Below are positions 15,564 through 24,357 of a stretch of DNA of 42,793 nt, one piece after another; the first letter of the stretch is position 1; each line of letters starts with the position of its first letter. Origin of the DNA: an uncultured Saprospiraceae bacterium. Its GTDB lineage: Bacteria > Bacteroidota > Bacteroidia > Chitinophagales > Saprospiraceae. The translations under genes and the position numbers were made by a program. Below the pieces are notes generated by a model. That model searched no databases. It worked only from the letters and a program-made list of their open reading frames with translations, and was not told where the DNA came from. The stretch is taken from assembly GCA_937928615.1 (NCBI GenBank), contig CALFWI010000078.1, forward strand, positions 1-42,793, in the 5' to 3' direction.

Positions 15564-18058
15564 TTCTTCTTCCCAAATATCCGTTCAAAGAATTTTTTCT
15601 TTTTCTTCTTTTTAGGTTTTCGATTCTTTCGATTTTTAGGGGATTTATCATTCCGATTAGTCCGAGTTTTATTTTCTTCTGTTGGGGTAACTATTGCTGG
15701 TTTTTCTTGACCAAAGATAATTTCAAACAAAGTGGACGGAGCATTTTCCAAGCTATCCCAATTCACATAAACAGGCATTTCTTCTAAATAAGGAGCACAA
15801 TCCATTTCCCAATAAAGGGAATCGGGGAGTGGGTCGAAAGTAGCATTTTCCCAATGCCTAAATTGAGGGTCTTTATAAACTTTACTCATAAATCTACCCC
15901 AAATAGGTAAAGCCATATTGGCGCCCTGCCCTAGACCGATGGTCCGAAAGTGAACTTTAGGAGACTCCGCCCCTACCCAAACACCCGCTACTAAATTAGG
16001 GGTATAGCCCATAAACCAACCATCTGAGTGATTTTGAGTGGTGCCTGTCTTTCCAGCAATATCGCCTTTTAAATGGTATTGATAGCGCAATCTTCGAGCT
16101 GTTCCGCTATCGACGACTGATTCTAGCATATTCGTCATCATGATAGCTGTTTCTTCTTTTAATACTTGCTTTATTTCGGGTTGCTCCTCGTCAAAATTAA
16201 ATAAGACGTCGCCATTTTTAGTTTCTATGCGTCGAATGTAAGTAGGTGTTGTTCGCAAGCCCTTATTGGCAAAGGTTCCATAAACTTTTACCATATCGTA
16301 CAAAGAAATATCAGGCGTTCCTAAAGCGATGGATGGGACACTGGGGATAGTTGAAGTGACCCCCATTTGTTCCGCCAAATATTTTACAGAATCAATACCT
16401 GCTCGCATAATTAAATCTACCGTTACAGCATTAACCGAATTACTCAGTCCTCCTTCCATAGAGTAAACACCACCGTACTGTCCATCCGAATTTTCAGGTT
16501 TCCAATCATCGTATTCTGTATAAATAGTCAAGCGATTATGGGTATATTCGCAAGGAGGGATTCCATTTTCTAAGGCAGTTGCATAAACCAATGGTTTAAA
16601 AGTAGACCCCACTTGTCTAGTTGATTTGACATGGTCGTATTGGAAATATTTATTATCAATACCGCCCACCCAAGCTTTGATGTGTCCGTTTTTAGGAGTC
16701 ATTGCCAGAAAACCAGTATTCAATAACATGAAGTAATATTGAATCGAATCTAGTTTGCTCATCTCCTTTTCGACTTCCCCGTCCCAGGTGAAAATGGTCA
16801 TTGGGCGTTTTATTCTAAAAAGGCTATCTATCACGCCTTGTGGTTTATCTGCTTTTTTTAGACGTTTATAATAAGGCGTTCGTTCAATAATTTTTTGTAT
16901 TTCTCGACGTACTTCTTTGGAAGGCCCTTTTTTCCAATGATTAAAAAAATCTGCTTGTAGTTTTCGCATATGTTCAGTTACTGCCTCCTCTGCGTAAGCT
17001 TGCATACGGGCGTCTATGGTCGTGTAGACTTTTAATCCATCCGTATAAATACTATAAGCGCTACCATCTGATTTTTTAGTATCCTTTAATAATTTTTTTA
17101 ATTCTCCTCGAAGGTGTTCTCTAAAATAAGTACCAATGCCCTCCGTTGTACCTTCCATTGAATAGCGCAATTTCAAGGGTTTATTTTCAATAGAGTCCAC
17201 AGTGTTTTTTGCCAAATAACCATATTTGACCATTTGTTTTAAAACGGTATTCCGTCGATTTTGCGCCCGATCAGGATGATTGATTGGATTATAATAAGAA
17301 GTGCCTTTAAGCATCCCTACTAAAACGGCAGCCTCTTCTAGTTTTATATCATTGGGATTGGTATTAAAAAACCGCTTAGAGGCCACTTTGACCCCAAAAG
17401 TATTTTCACTAAAAGAAACGGTATTCAAATAAAGGGTCAGTAATTCTTCTTTAGCATAAATCCGTTCTAAGCGCTTGGCAATAATCATTTCTCTCACCTT
17501 ATTAACAGGGAGCGATAACAGCCTATATTTTTTCCGCTTAAATAAATTTTTGGCGAGTTGCTGACTTAAGGTACTCCCGCCACCCGAAGATTCATCTTGC
17601 ATTAAAACGGATTTAAAAAAGACCCGAAACCAAGCTTGAATATCAACGCCATCATGGTCAAAAAAACGAACATCTTCTGTTGCCACTAGTGCATCTAAGA
17701 AATAAGGAGAAATTTCATCTAAACTAGCATTAATTCTATTTTGTCGATAATATTTTCCTAATAATAGTCCATCTTCTGTATAAACTTGAGAAGCATTGCT
17801 ATTTTCTATTTCTTGTAATTCTTGGGTAGTAGGTAAGGTATCAAAAAGCTCAAATCGAATGGACATATAAAAAACGGTCACAAAGAAGAACCCAAATATC
17901 CCTAAACTTCCTCCAATTAAGGCAGCCCAAGCACCTTTCGGATATTGTTCTTTTGCGACTAACCATTTTTTATAAAATGGTTGAAATTTTGTTTTCAGCC
18001 ATTCTTTTCGTTGCAGAAAAGCTTCTTTGATTGGAGTTGGTATCAATTGTTTACGCAC
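15560..18058 (-). CDS. Penicillin-binding protein 1A-type (transglycosylase/transpeptidase)
   Basis: Transglycosylase ATEDVRFFDHDGVD, GGSTLSQQLAKNLF; transpeptidase RQVGSTFKPLVYATAL, SNSVN, GKTGTTQNHSDGWFMGYTPNLVAGVWVG. Confidence 0.95.
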   Translation of the reverse strand: MRKQLIPTPIKEAFLQRKEWLKTKFQPFYKKWLVAKEQYPKGAWAALIGGSLGIFGFFFVTVFYMSIRFELFDTLPTTQELQEIENSNASQVYTEDGLLLGKYYRQNRINASLDEISPYFLDALVATEDVRFFDHDGVDIQAWFRVFFKSVLMQDESSGGGSTLSQQLAKNLFKRKKYRLLSLPVNKVREMIIAKRLERIYAKEELLTLYLNTVSFSENTFGVKVASKRFFNTNPNDIKLEEAAVLVGMLKGTSYYNPINHPDRAQNRRNTVLKQMVKYGYLAKNTVDSIENKPLKLRYSMEGTTEGIGTYFREHLRGELKKLLKDTKKSDGSAYSIYTDGLKVYTTIDARMQAYAEEAVTEHMRKLQADFFNHWKKGPSKEVRREIQKIIERTPYYKRLKKADKPQGVIDSLFRIKRPMTIFTWDGEVEKEMSKLDSIQYYFMLLNTGFLAMTPKNGHIKAWVGGIDNKYFQYDHVKSTRQVGSTFKPLVYATALENGIPPCEYTHNRLTIYTEYDDWKPENSDGQYGGVYSMEGGLSNSVNAVTVDLIMRAGIDSVKYLAEQMGVTSTIPSVPSIALGTPDISLYDMVKVYGTFANKGLRTTPTYIRRIETKNGDVLFNFDEEQPEIKQVLKEETAIMMTNMLESVVDSGTARRLRYQYHLKGDIAGKTGTTQNHSDGWFMGYTPNLVAGVWVGAESPKVHFRTIGLGQGANMALPIWGRFMSKVYKDPQFRHWENATFDPLPDSLYWEMDCAPYLEEMPVYVNWDSLENAPSTLFEIIFGQEKPAIVTPTEENKTRTNRNDKSPKNRKNRKPKKKKKKKFFERIFGKKN

Positions 18059-18294
18059 GGATTGGTAACCTTTGTTTATAGTAAAGCTTAGTGATGATAG
18101 GTGATTTGTTAAAGAGTTAAAAATTAATCCTTATATTTATCACCTTCTTTATCAACGAAATTTATGGTAAACTTATTAAGTTTACAGTAACATATTATAG
18201 CTTTTTTGTTAAAAACTTGTTTTACAATAGTGTTTAGTAATAATAAAGCAACAGATTCGTTTCTTACTAGCTATTAAACTAGACTCCCTAAATT

Positions 18295-18813
18295 ATGCGA
18301 AAACTATTAACATTCCTCTTATTTTTAGCCTTTTTTCACGCTTGTTCTACCATCTATGTAGACAAGCAGCAAACACCTAACGTCGTAGCTATTCCCGAAG
18401 ATTACCAACCTAAAATTGGTAATAAAAAAGTACGCACTCAGCTTCAAGCAGAAGCAGAAAAGTTAATTGGTAGTAAATATAAATATGGGGGGACAACTCC
18501 CAAAGGGTTTGATTGTTCTGGTTTTACAGGTTATATATATGATAAAGCTAAAATAGACATTTCTAGAAGTTCTCAAACACAAGCCAAAAAAGGTATTAAA
18601 ATAAAGGTCAAAGATGCACAGAAAGGAGATTTAGTCTTCTTTACAGGAACAGGTAAGAACAAAATTTCTCACGTAGCAATGGTGCTTTCCAATGATAAAA
18701 AAGGAATCGTTGTCGTACATAGTACCACTTCTAAAGGGGTGCGAAAAGATAATATTACTCATTCTGCCTATTGGAAACCCAAGATTTTATTTGCGCGACG
18801 AATTGTAGATTGA
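18295..18813 (+). CDS. NlpC/P60 (C40) family peptidase lipoprotein
   Basis: Lipobox-like FLAFFHACST; GSKYKYGGTTPKGFDCSGFTGYIYDKAKIDISRSSQTQAKKG; GDLVFF..HVAMVLS. Confidence 0.92.
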   Translation: MRKLLTFLLFLAFFHACSTIYVDKQQTPNVVAIPEDYQPKIGNKKVRTQLQAEAEKLIGSKYKYGGTTPKGFDCSGFTGYIYDKAKIDISRSSQTQAKKGIKIKVKDAQKGDLVFFTGTGKNKISHVAMVLSNDKKGIVVVHSTTSKGVRKDNITHSAYWKPKILFARRIVD

Positions 18814-18889
18814 GAAGTAAGTTATTAAGTATATTGTTTTTTTACATATATTTGAATTTTATTAGAATTCTTGTAAAAAATCACGCATC

Positions 18890-20125
18890 ATGGAATTAGA
18901 AAAAGTTATTAATTTTCTACATCAAGAAGGCTGGGAAAAAGCAAAAAAAAACGGGGAGTTTGTTTTTTATAAGTCGCCTACTCATATCGGGCTATCTGAT
19001 AATTATACTTTACCAATTCCCATCTTAACGACGACGAATGAGGCAGATTTTCCAAGGCGATTGAACGAAGCGATTGATTTTTTATCTGAAATATATGAAG
19101 TAACGCCCGAAAAGTTATTTTATGAGGTGGGTAATTATTTAGAATTTTTAAAGGGGGATGCCTTATTCTTTACCCTAAAATCAGAAGAGGTACGCTTTAG
19201 TCATACCTTAGAATTAAATCACATTATTCAATTTTTAAAAAATCTATCTACTTCTTACGAAAATTATGTAAAAATAAAATTCCAGCAAAAATTGGGCGGA
19301 CTTTATGATAATGACCCTTTTAAAATTCATAAAGCAGTTAATAAGTTATTAGCGTTTTCCAAGTTAAGGTTAGTCGATTTAGAATTTGAGAGTTTTAGTT
19401 TTGGGGTATCTGTGGATAAACAAATGGGCAATGAGCAATTAACTAAAGAAATGAAGGGCTTTAGAAAAGAATTATTAATCGCTTATAAAAGGGAAGTAAT
19501 TGAGTTAGATTTTATGTCTGAAAAAGCCATTAAAGGGGTATTACAAAAATTTTCTGCTCAGGAACGAAAAGTTATTTATGAGCCACTTATTAAAAGTATT
19601 AACCAAGAAGCCTATACTATAATTTTAACCAATTCTAAATTTACGCCACAAATAGCCTATCGAAAAATTCCACAAAATACGATTAAACGAATCATTCCTT
19701 CAAAGGTAAAAGAACAACTAGTCGCCGATATAAAGATGATGCAAATCATTGTCCCTGTTGATAGAACCAAATCAAAAATCACGATTCGGACAAAAGAAAT
19801 TGAAAATAATTTCTTTTCTCAACCCATTGAAGAGTACAAAATAACGGTAGACACGATTGAGGCGGGCGAAGAAAAAATTAAGCTTAAAGAAAAAATAGAT
19901 TTTACGATACAGCAAGAAAAAGAGACGGGTGAATTCCTCGTCATTTTTAAACCTTTAGCTTTTGAACTTAAAGTAAAAGATTTTAGTAAGATTAAGAGTG
20001 AGTTTTTTGCTGCCTTCATTAGTAACTTAAATTATTATCAATACATTATTAAAAGAGGAGAGCAAATAACAAAACCTTCGGAGAAACGATTAGTGAAGTT
20101 TTTTGGCTTGGTCCTACCAGATTGA
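18890..20125 (+). CDS. Hypothetical protein (411 aa)
   Basis: Long ORF preceded by a TATATTTG-like box; no recognised family. Confidence 0.75.
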   Translation: MELEKVINFLHQEGWEKAKKNGEFVFYKSPTHIGLSDNYTLPIPILTTTNEADFPRRLNEAIDFLSEIYEVTPEKLFYEVGNYLEFLKGDALFFTLKSEEVRFSHTLELNHIIQFLKNLSTSYENYVKIKFQQKLGGLYDNDPFKIHKAVNKLLAFSKLRLVDLEFESFSFGVSVDKQMGNEQLTKEMKGFRKELLIAYKREVIELDFMSEKAIKGVLQKFSAQERKVIYEPLIKSINQEAYTIILTNSKFTPQIAYRKIPQNTIKRIIPSKVKEQLVADIKMMQIIVPVDRTKSKITIRTKEIENNFFSQPIEEYKITVDTIEAGEEKIKLKEKIDFTIQQEKETGEFLVIFKPLAFELKVKDFSKIKSEFFAAFISNLNYYQYIIKRGEQITKPSEKRLVKFFGLVLPD

Positions 20126-20160
20126 TATCATTTTATTCGGCTACTGAATTAGTATTAACT

Positions 20161-20318
20161 CAAGTTGTGGACAATTGTTGTATTGCTATATTGTTTCATT
20201 GTTACGGTAATGGATAACCCTTAACCCGCTAGACTGCTAGCGGGTTGGTTCGAGATTTTAGCCCCATTAGCAATATAACCATAAAACAATATAACCATTT
20301 TAACTGCTCCTCAACTTG
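20161..20318. repeat. Long imperfect inverted repeat (about 53-55 nt arms) with a GC-rich hairpin at its centre
   Basis: Left arm CAAGTTGTGGACAATTG..TATATTGTTTCATTGTTACGGTAATGG (20161-20213); right arm rc CAAGTTGAGGAGCAGTTAAAATGGTTATATTGTTTTATGGTTATATTGCTAATGG (20264-20318). Confidence 0.6.
20223..20246. terminator. Hairpin AACCCGCTA-gactgc-TAGCGGGTT
   Basis: 9-bp perfect stem between convergent genes. Confidence 0.55.
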
Positions 20319-20326
20319 GATTAGTA

Positions 20327-20833
20327 TTAAATAATCGCCATTGTTGATAGGCTGGTTGTTGCTTCTTTTTTATGCTTGTCAAATAATCGTTTAACCTGCA
20401 TCGTATTCAATTTGTTTCCCCTACTATTTCTAAAATTCTTTTCATTTAATCGGTCAGCTATTTGCTGAAAGGTGAGCCCATTTTGCCTATAAGCTTGAAT
20501 GACTAAAATAAGTTCTTTATTAATTGATAAATCTTGTTTTCGCCCTTTTTTCAAGAGTTCATTTTTTAAGGCTTCATTCTCTTGTTCCAATTTTTTCATT
20601 TCCTGAAATAACTGTTCTACTCTTCGATAATCAAAAGCCTCCTTTAATGCTGGTTGATGTTCAACGGTAGTTCGTCCGTCTGCATTTTTTTTGATGGAAA
20701 AAGCGCCCGCATTTGCGCCTTTAAAATGTCCTTGCCAATGAGGTGGAAAAACATTGCTATAAAGCTTCACAAATTCGCAAACATCGGTGATTCCTTCACA
20801 GGTAAAATGAATGTTCAACATATAGTGCTTCAT
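20327..20833 (-). CDS. Protein with coiled coil and C-terminal recombinase/resolvase-type HTH
   Basis: C-terminus NGLTFQQIADRLNEKNFRNSRGNKLNTMQVKRLFDKHKK resembles the serine-recombinase C-terminal HTH; no catalytic serine-recombinase domain visible. Confidence 0.65.
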   Translation of the reverse strand: MKHYMLNIHFTCEGITDVCEFVKLYSNVFPPHWQGHFKGANAGAFSIKKNADGRTTVEHQPALKEAFDYRRVEQLFQEMKKLEQENEALKNELLKKGRKQDLSINKELILVIQAYRQNGLTFQQIADRLNEKNFRNSRGNKLNTMQVKRLFDKHKKEATTSLSTMAII

Positions 20834-20838
20834 TTTTC

Positions 20839-20888
20839 GCTATAACATTTAAAAAAAGGTTATAACAATTTGTTAATAATGTTATAGC
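20839..20888. promoter_or_regulatory. Cluster of TATAAC/GTTATA half-sites and 11-bp inverted repeat GCTATAACATT...AATGTTATAGC just upstream of the recombinase-HTH ORF
   Basis: GCTATAACATT 20839-20849 and AATGTTATAGC 20878-20888, with GTTATAAC 20859-20866 between. Confidence 0.5.
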
Positions 20889-21086
20889 ATTATACGATTT
20901 GGAAATCATTTCGATTTCACTTGAACTGAGAAAATTTGCCTTAAAAACAGCATTTCTTTTCAAATAATAAACAATGGGTTGATTTAGAGTTATTTAGGGA
21001 TAACGGGCTTAATAGAAGTTTAGCTACATTTGTAATGTCTCCCAGCTGTACAATGATTGTTTAATCGATAATGATTAAATGCTAGT

Positions 21087-21112
21087 CATAACATTTCTAA
21101 AAAAGGTTATAG
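21087..21112. repeat. Second copy of the ATAACATTT-n-AAAAAAGGTTATA motif (direct repeat of 20841-20864)
   Basis: CATAACATTTCTAAAAAAGGTTATAG versus TATAACATTTAAAAAAAGGTTATA. Confidence 0.65.
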
Positions 21113-21193
21113 GAGGGAATGATTTGAGATTATTACAATTTTGATGGTATAAGGAGTAAGGCAAGTAATAATTTAAGTCGGACAACTGGTAGT

Positions 21194-21333
21194 AAGGCCT
21201 AAATAGGCTGACCGTGAATACGATTTTGTAACCACCAATTTTAATTGGTAGGTTGACTTGTAATGTTTTAAGTTGAACCAGCCAATTAAAATTAGCGGTT
21301 ACGAATAATTTACGGTCAGCCTGTTTAGGCTTT
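21194..21333. repeat. Long imperfect hairpin (about 60-nt arms), MITE-like or structured RNA
   Basis: AAGGCCTAAATAGGCTGACCGTGAATACGATTTTGTAACCACCAATTTTAATTGG versus rc AAAGCCTAAACAGGCTGACCGTAAATTATTCGTAACCGCTAATTTTAATTGG. Confidence 0.75.
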
Positions 21334-21586
21334 CTCGTCTCTGACCTTTAAATCGGTTTGGTATATAGGTACAAGCATAAAGGCCTTGGGCAGGAAAACC
21401 TGTAAAGGTTTTGCTACCCGTCTATTCTAATTCTTCACAACTTGAGTTAATTAATAATTAAACAGGATAGGTAATGAACACAAAAAATAAACAAGCTTTT
21501 AAAACGGTTAACTGAATTAAAAATACAATTTATCAAGAAGTTCTAGAGTTTCTTTTCCAATAAATGATTTTTTTTAGAAAAAATAA

Positions 21587-21633
21587 ACGCTATTTAGCAG
21601 AGAGTTGATATTAAAAATGCTACAAAATAGCGT
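21587..21633. repeat. Inverted repeat ACGCTATTTAGCA ... TGCTACAAAATAGCGT
   Basis: Direct reading; small bulge in one arm. Confidence 0.5.
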
Positions 21634-21677
21634 AGGTTTAAATTTATACAATTTACATTTTAATCAATATAAATGAC

Positions 21678-21711
21678 AAAACCCTTGCAAATTATTCATT
21701 TACAAGGGTTT
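21678..21711. terminator. Hairpin AAACCCTTG ... CAAGGGTTT downstream of tRNA-Gln
   Basis: Perfect 9-bp stem just 3' of the minus-strand tRNA. Confidence 0.65.
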
Positions 21712-21725
21712 ATATTTTATGTCTG

Positions 21726-21797
21726 TTGACCTACCAGGACTCGAACCTGGAATGCCAGAACCAAAAACTGGTGTGTTGCCAATTACACCATAGGTCA
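21726..21797 (-). tRNA. tRNA-Gln (anticodon TTG)
   Basis: Reverse complement TGACCTATGGTGTAATTGGCAACACACCAGTTTTTGGTTCTGGCATTCCAGGTTCGAGTCCTGGTAGGTCAA folds as a cloverleaf: acceptor TGACCTA/TAGGTCA, T arm CCAGG-TTCGAGT-CCTGG, anticodon loop TTTTGGT. Confidence 0.93.
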
Positions 21798-21910
21798 ATG
21801 CCACACTACTTTTCAGAAGCGACTGCAAAGTTATAACATTTTTTAATCTTTGTAAAGACCTAGGTCAAAAAAAAACGATTTTTTTTTAAAAAAATGAAAA
21901 TATTTTTTAT

Positions 21911-23134
21911 TTATCTAATTAAGGTCAAGCTTCCCATGTCCGTTTTTTCCTCTTCTCCACACATATACCGTACTCGATATAGTAAAACACCAGGATTCAA
22001 TTCTTGGCCATTAAATGTGCCATCCCATTTATCGAAAGGACTAGTCGTATTAAAAATACGGCCTCCCCAACGATCAAAAATTTCAAACTCTACTAACTTT
22101 CCTTCTAAGACAATTGAATTACTGATGCCATATAAATCATTTCTCCCGTCATTATTGGGGGTAAAGGCTTTAGGTAATTGGGCAACACAAGGTAAATCTT
22201 CTGGGTCAATAACGGTAATACGGATAGTATCCGAAGCATTACAAAACTGGTCTGCTAAATCTAATTGATAAGTAAACGTACCAGCTGAAGTCGGTGCAAT
22301 ACTAGGTTCTGGGGCACTTGGATCGCTTACACCATTGATAGGATTCCAAGCAAAACCATCTGCACAGGTCTGCCCTATTTCAATATCTACCGAATTGCCT
22401 AAGAACAAAATAGCATCATCATTTTGAATACGGTCAGGCCCTAAATACAATGCTCTTATTTCTTCTAAGCGCAAAGCTCGATTATACACTCGTAATTCAT
22501 CAATTAAACCAGCAAAACGATTTTCTGTAATGCCTACGCATTCTCCATTGGCGATATTTAATTCTGCATTATTATCAATTTGAACTCTAGAATCCGTTGC
22601 CCTTTCTTGGATTAATACGCCATCAATAAATAACTGACTTCTATTGGCTTTTCTCACAAAGACAATATGTGACCAACAAGAACCAAAGTCTAGTTGGGCA
22701 CTTACAGGGGCTTCTCGATTAGCATCTTGGCTTAATTGTACATTAATGAAATTAGAACCAGAAGCATAATTAATCCCAAAAGACCGATCGATGCCACAAG
22801 CATCTCTTTTAGAAATAATGTCCTGTACACCTACGCCATTGGTCGGTTTGATATAAAGACTTAAAGAAAAATCAATGGTATTAAAAGTATTACTAATCGT
22901 ACCTAAAAAAAGTAAATAATCATCAATTCCATCTAACAATAGTGCATTTCCAGATACCCCACAAATACATTGAGGGTCGCCTACAATAACTGCCGCTTGA
23001 TTATTACCACTTTCTTCTTTGCCTAAATTCTGACAATCATCAAAAGAGTAATGCGCAATCAACCCATCCGTAACATCTTGACCATAGACTAAACTTGTCA
23101 AACATATAGCTATACAACAAAAAAAGAACCTCAT
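21911..23134 (-). CDS. LamG-like (concanavalin A) domain protein with T9SS type B (CHU_C/gliding) C-terminal sorting domain
   Basis: DGLIAHYSFDDC..., DELRVYNRALRLEEIRALY (LamG); PKAFTPNNDGRNDLYGI...FEIFDRWGGRIFNT..WDGTFNGQELNPGVLLYRVRY (type B CTD). Confidence 0.92.
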   Translation of the reverse strand: MRFFFCCIAICLTSLVYGQDVTDGLIAHYSFDDCQNLGKEESGNNQAAVIVGDPQCICGVSGNALLLDGIDDYLLFLGTISNTFNTIDFSLSLYIKPTNGVGVQDIISKRDACGIDRSFGINYASGSNFINVQLSQDANREAPVSAQLDFGSCWSHIVFVRKANRSQLFIDGVLIQERATDSRVQIDNNAELNIANGECVGITENRFAGLIDELRVYNRALRLEEIRALYLGPDRIQNDDAILFLGNSVDIEIGQTCADGFAWNPINGVSDPSAPEPSIAPTSAGTFTYQLDLADQFCNASDTIRITVIDPEDLPCVAQLPKAFTPNNDGRNDLYGISNSIVLEGKLVEFEIFDRWGGRIFNTTSPFDKWDGTFNGQELNPGVLLYRVRYMCGEEEKTDMGSLTLIR

Positions 23135-23359
23135 TCAATTGGAATTATCAAAGTACTATTGAGTACTGTTTATTTTAAAAATAAAGTAATTGGTAGTTTC
23201 TTTAAAAGTAACTACGGGTATGTAAACGTTAATCTATTCGCAATATTTTACTTCTTTGGCTAAACTAAAGTTGCCAATTAGTCAAAAGTATTGTTTGAGG
23301 GAAGGAGTTAGGCTAGAATAGCTGAATTTTAGGGGCTATTTTGAAGGAATATTGAAAGG

Positions 23360-23462
23360 GTTGCGAGTTACGAGTTACGGAGTGAGTCACGATATTTGCT
23401 TAGTGCTTGCAGGAAATTTGGATTACTCAGCCCACAACAGGTAACTCGCAACTGGCAACTGG
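23360..23462. repeat. Dispersed GTTGCGAGTTAC-type inverted repeat (copy 3)
   Basis: GTTGCGAGTTACGAGTTACGG and rc CCAGTTGCCAGTTGCGAGTTACCTGTTG. Confidence 0.7.
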
Positions 23463-23464
23463 TT

Positions 23465-23785
23465 TTATTTCCCAAGCATATCTGCTAAGCCCCCCATTCC
23501 AGGAGGCATCATATTTTGCATTAATTTTTGACTTTCTTCTCCCTGTTTAGCCGCTGCTTTTTCCAAGGTTCTATTAATGGCGACTAATAATAAATCTTCT
23601 ACTTCTTCCGTATCTTCCCAATCTAATTTGGTCTTATCGATAGAGATATTTAAGATTTTTTGGTTGGCATTAGCAACGACCTTAATGGCACCATCAGCTG
23701 CATCGCCAGTTACTTCAATAGTTGCTAATTTTTTTTGTAATTCCTCTTGCTGTTGTTCTATATTTCCGAATAAATCTCCGAACAT
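23465..23785 (-). CDS. YbaB/EbfC family nucleoid-associated protein
   Basis: About 106 aa; MFGDLFGNIEQQQEELQKKLATIEV..DGAIKVVANANQKILNISID...EDLLLVAINRTLEKA...MQNMMPPGMGGLADMLGK. Confidence 0.9.
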   Translation of the reverse strand: MFGDLFGNIEQQQEELQKKLATIEVTGDAADGAIKVVANANQKILNISIDKTKLDWEDTEEVEDLLLVAINRTLEKAAAKQGEESQKLMQNMMPPGMGGLADMLGK

Positions 23786-23838
23786 GTTTATAATTTTGAA
23801 TGATTAATGATAAAAAGAGTTCCTTATTTATGACTATT

Positions 23839-24345
23839 TTATTTAATGTTTATCCAAAAACTTAATGATGGGTTACCATTAATAAGTTGTTCCTTTCTAA
23901 AAATACCACCGTTCTTGAGTATTACTTTTTTGGAGCCAATATTGTTCTTGTCGCAGGTTAATAAAGCGCGTTGAATACCAATTTTTTTTGCTGCTTCAAG
24001 TGATAATTTTAGTATTTGTGTGGCATAACCTTTTCTTCTGTGCGTTGGGCTAATACCGTACCCTATGTGTCCACCTTCAAGGAGTAATTGATCATTTAGT
24101 GCATGTCTAATATTTGAAGTACCAACTATTTCATTGTCCTCATTTAATAACCAAAAGGTTGTATGACAAACAAATCCTTTTTCTGGATTTATTTCAAGGT
24201 TGTTATTTTTTGCTATAAACTTTTCAAAATCCTCCGTATCATATTTTAAGGAAAAAGGAACCATTTTCTCTGTAGTCTTTTTCCAACTAGCCAACATTTC
24301 TAAATAGGCTGTTTTTAAATTAATAGTTGGTTTTACTAACCGCAT
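23839..24345 (-). CDS. GNAT family N-acetyltransferase
   Basis: GHIGYGISPTHRRKGYATQILKLSLEAAKKIGIQRALLTCDKNNIGSKKVILKNGG. Confidence 0.92.
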   Translation of the reverse strand: MRLVKPTINLKTAYLEMLASWKKTTEKMVPFSLKYDTEDFEKFIAKNNNLEINPEKGFVCHTTFWLLNEDNEIVGTSNIRHALNDQLLLEGGHIGYGISPTHRRKGYATQILKLSLEAAKKIGIQRALLTCDKNNIGSKKVILKNGGIFRKEQLINGNPSLSFWINIK

Positions 24346-24357
24346 ATCTTCTTATTT

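Larger units (their letters stand above)
20154..21451. mobile_element. Putative repeat-bounded element or decayed mobile unit: 16-bp exact inverted repeats (ATTAACTCAAGTTGTG ... CACAACTTGAGTTAAT) flanking a recombinase-HTH-like ORF
   Basis: Exact 16-mers at 20154-20169 and 21436-21451; several further inverted repeats inside. Mobility is inferred. Confidence 0.3.

Noticed and set aside
20841-21112. CRISPR-like repeats
   Set aside because: Only two copies of the repeat, far apart and without regular spacers or Cas genes.
21194-21333. Retron msr/msd-like RNA
   Set aside because: The long hairpin is suggestive, but no reverse transcriptase ORF lies in the window.
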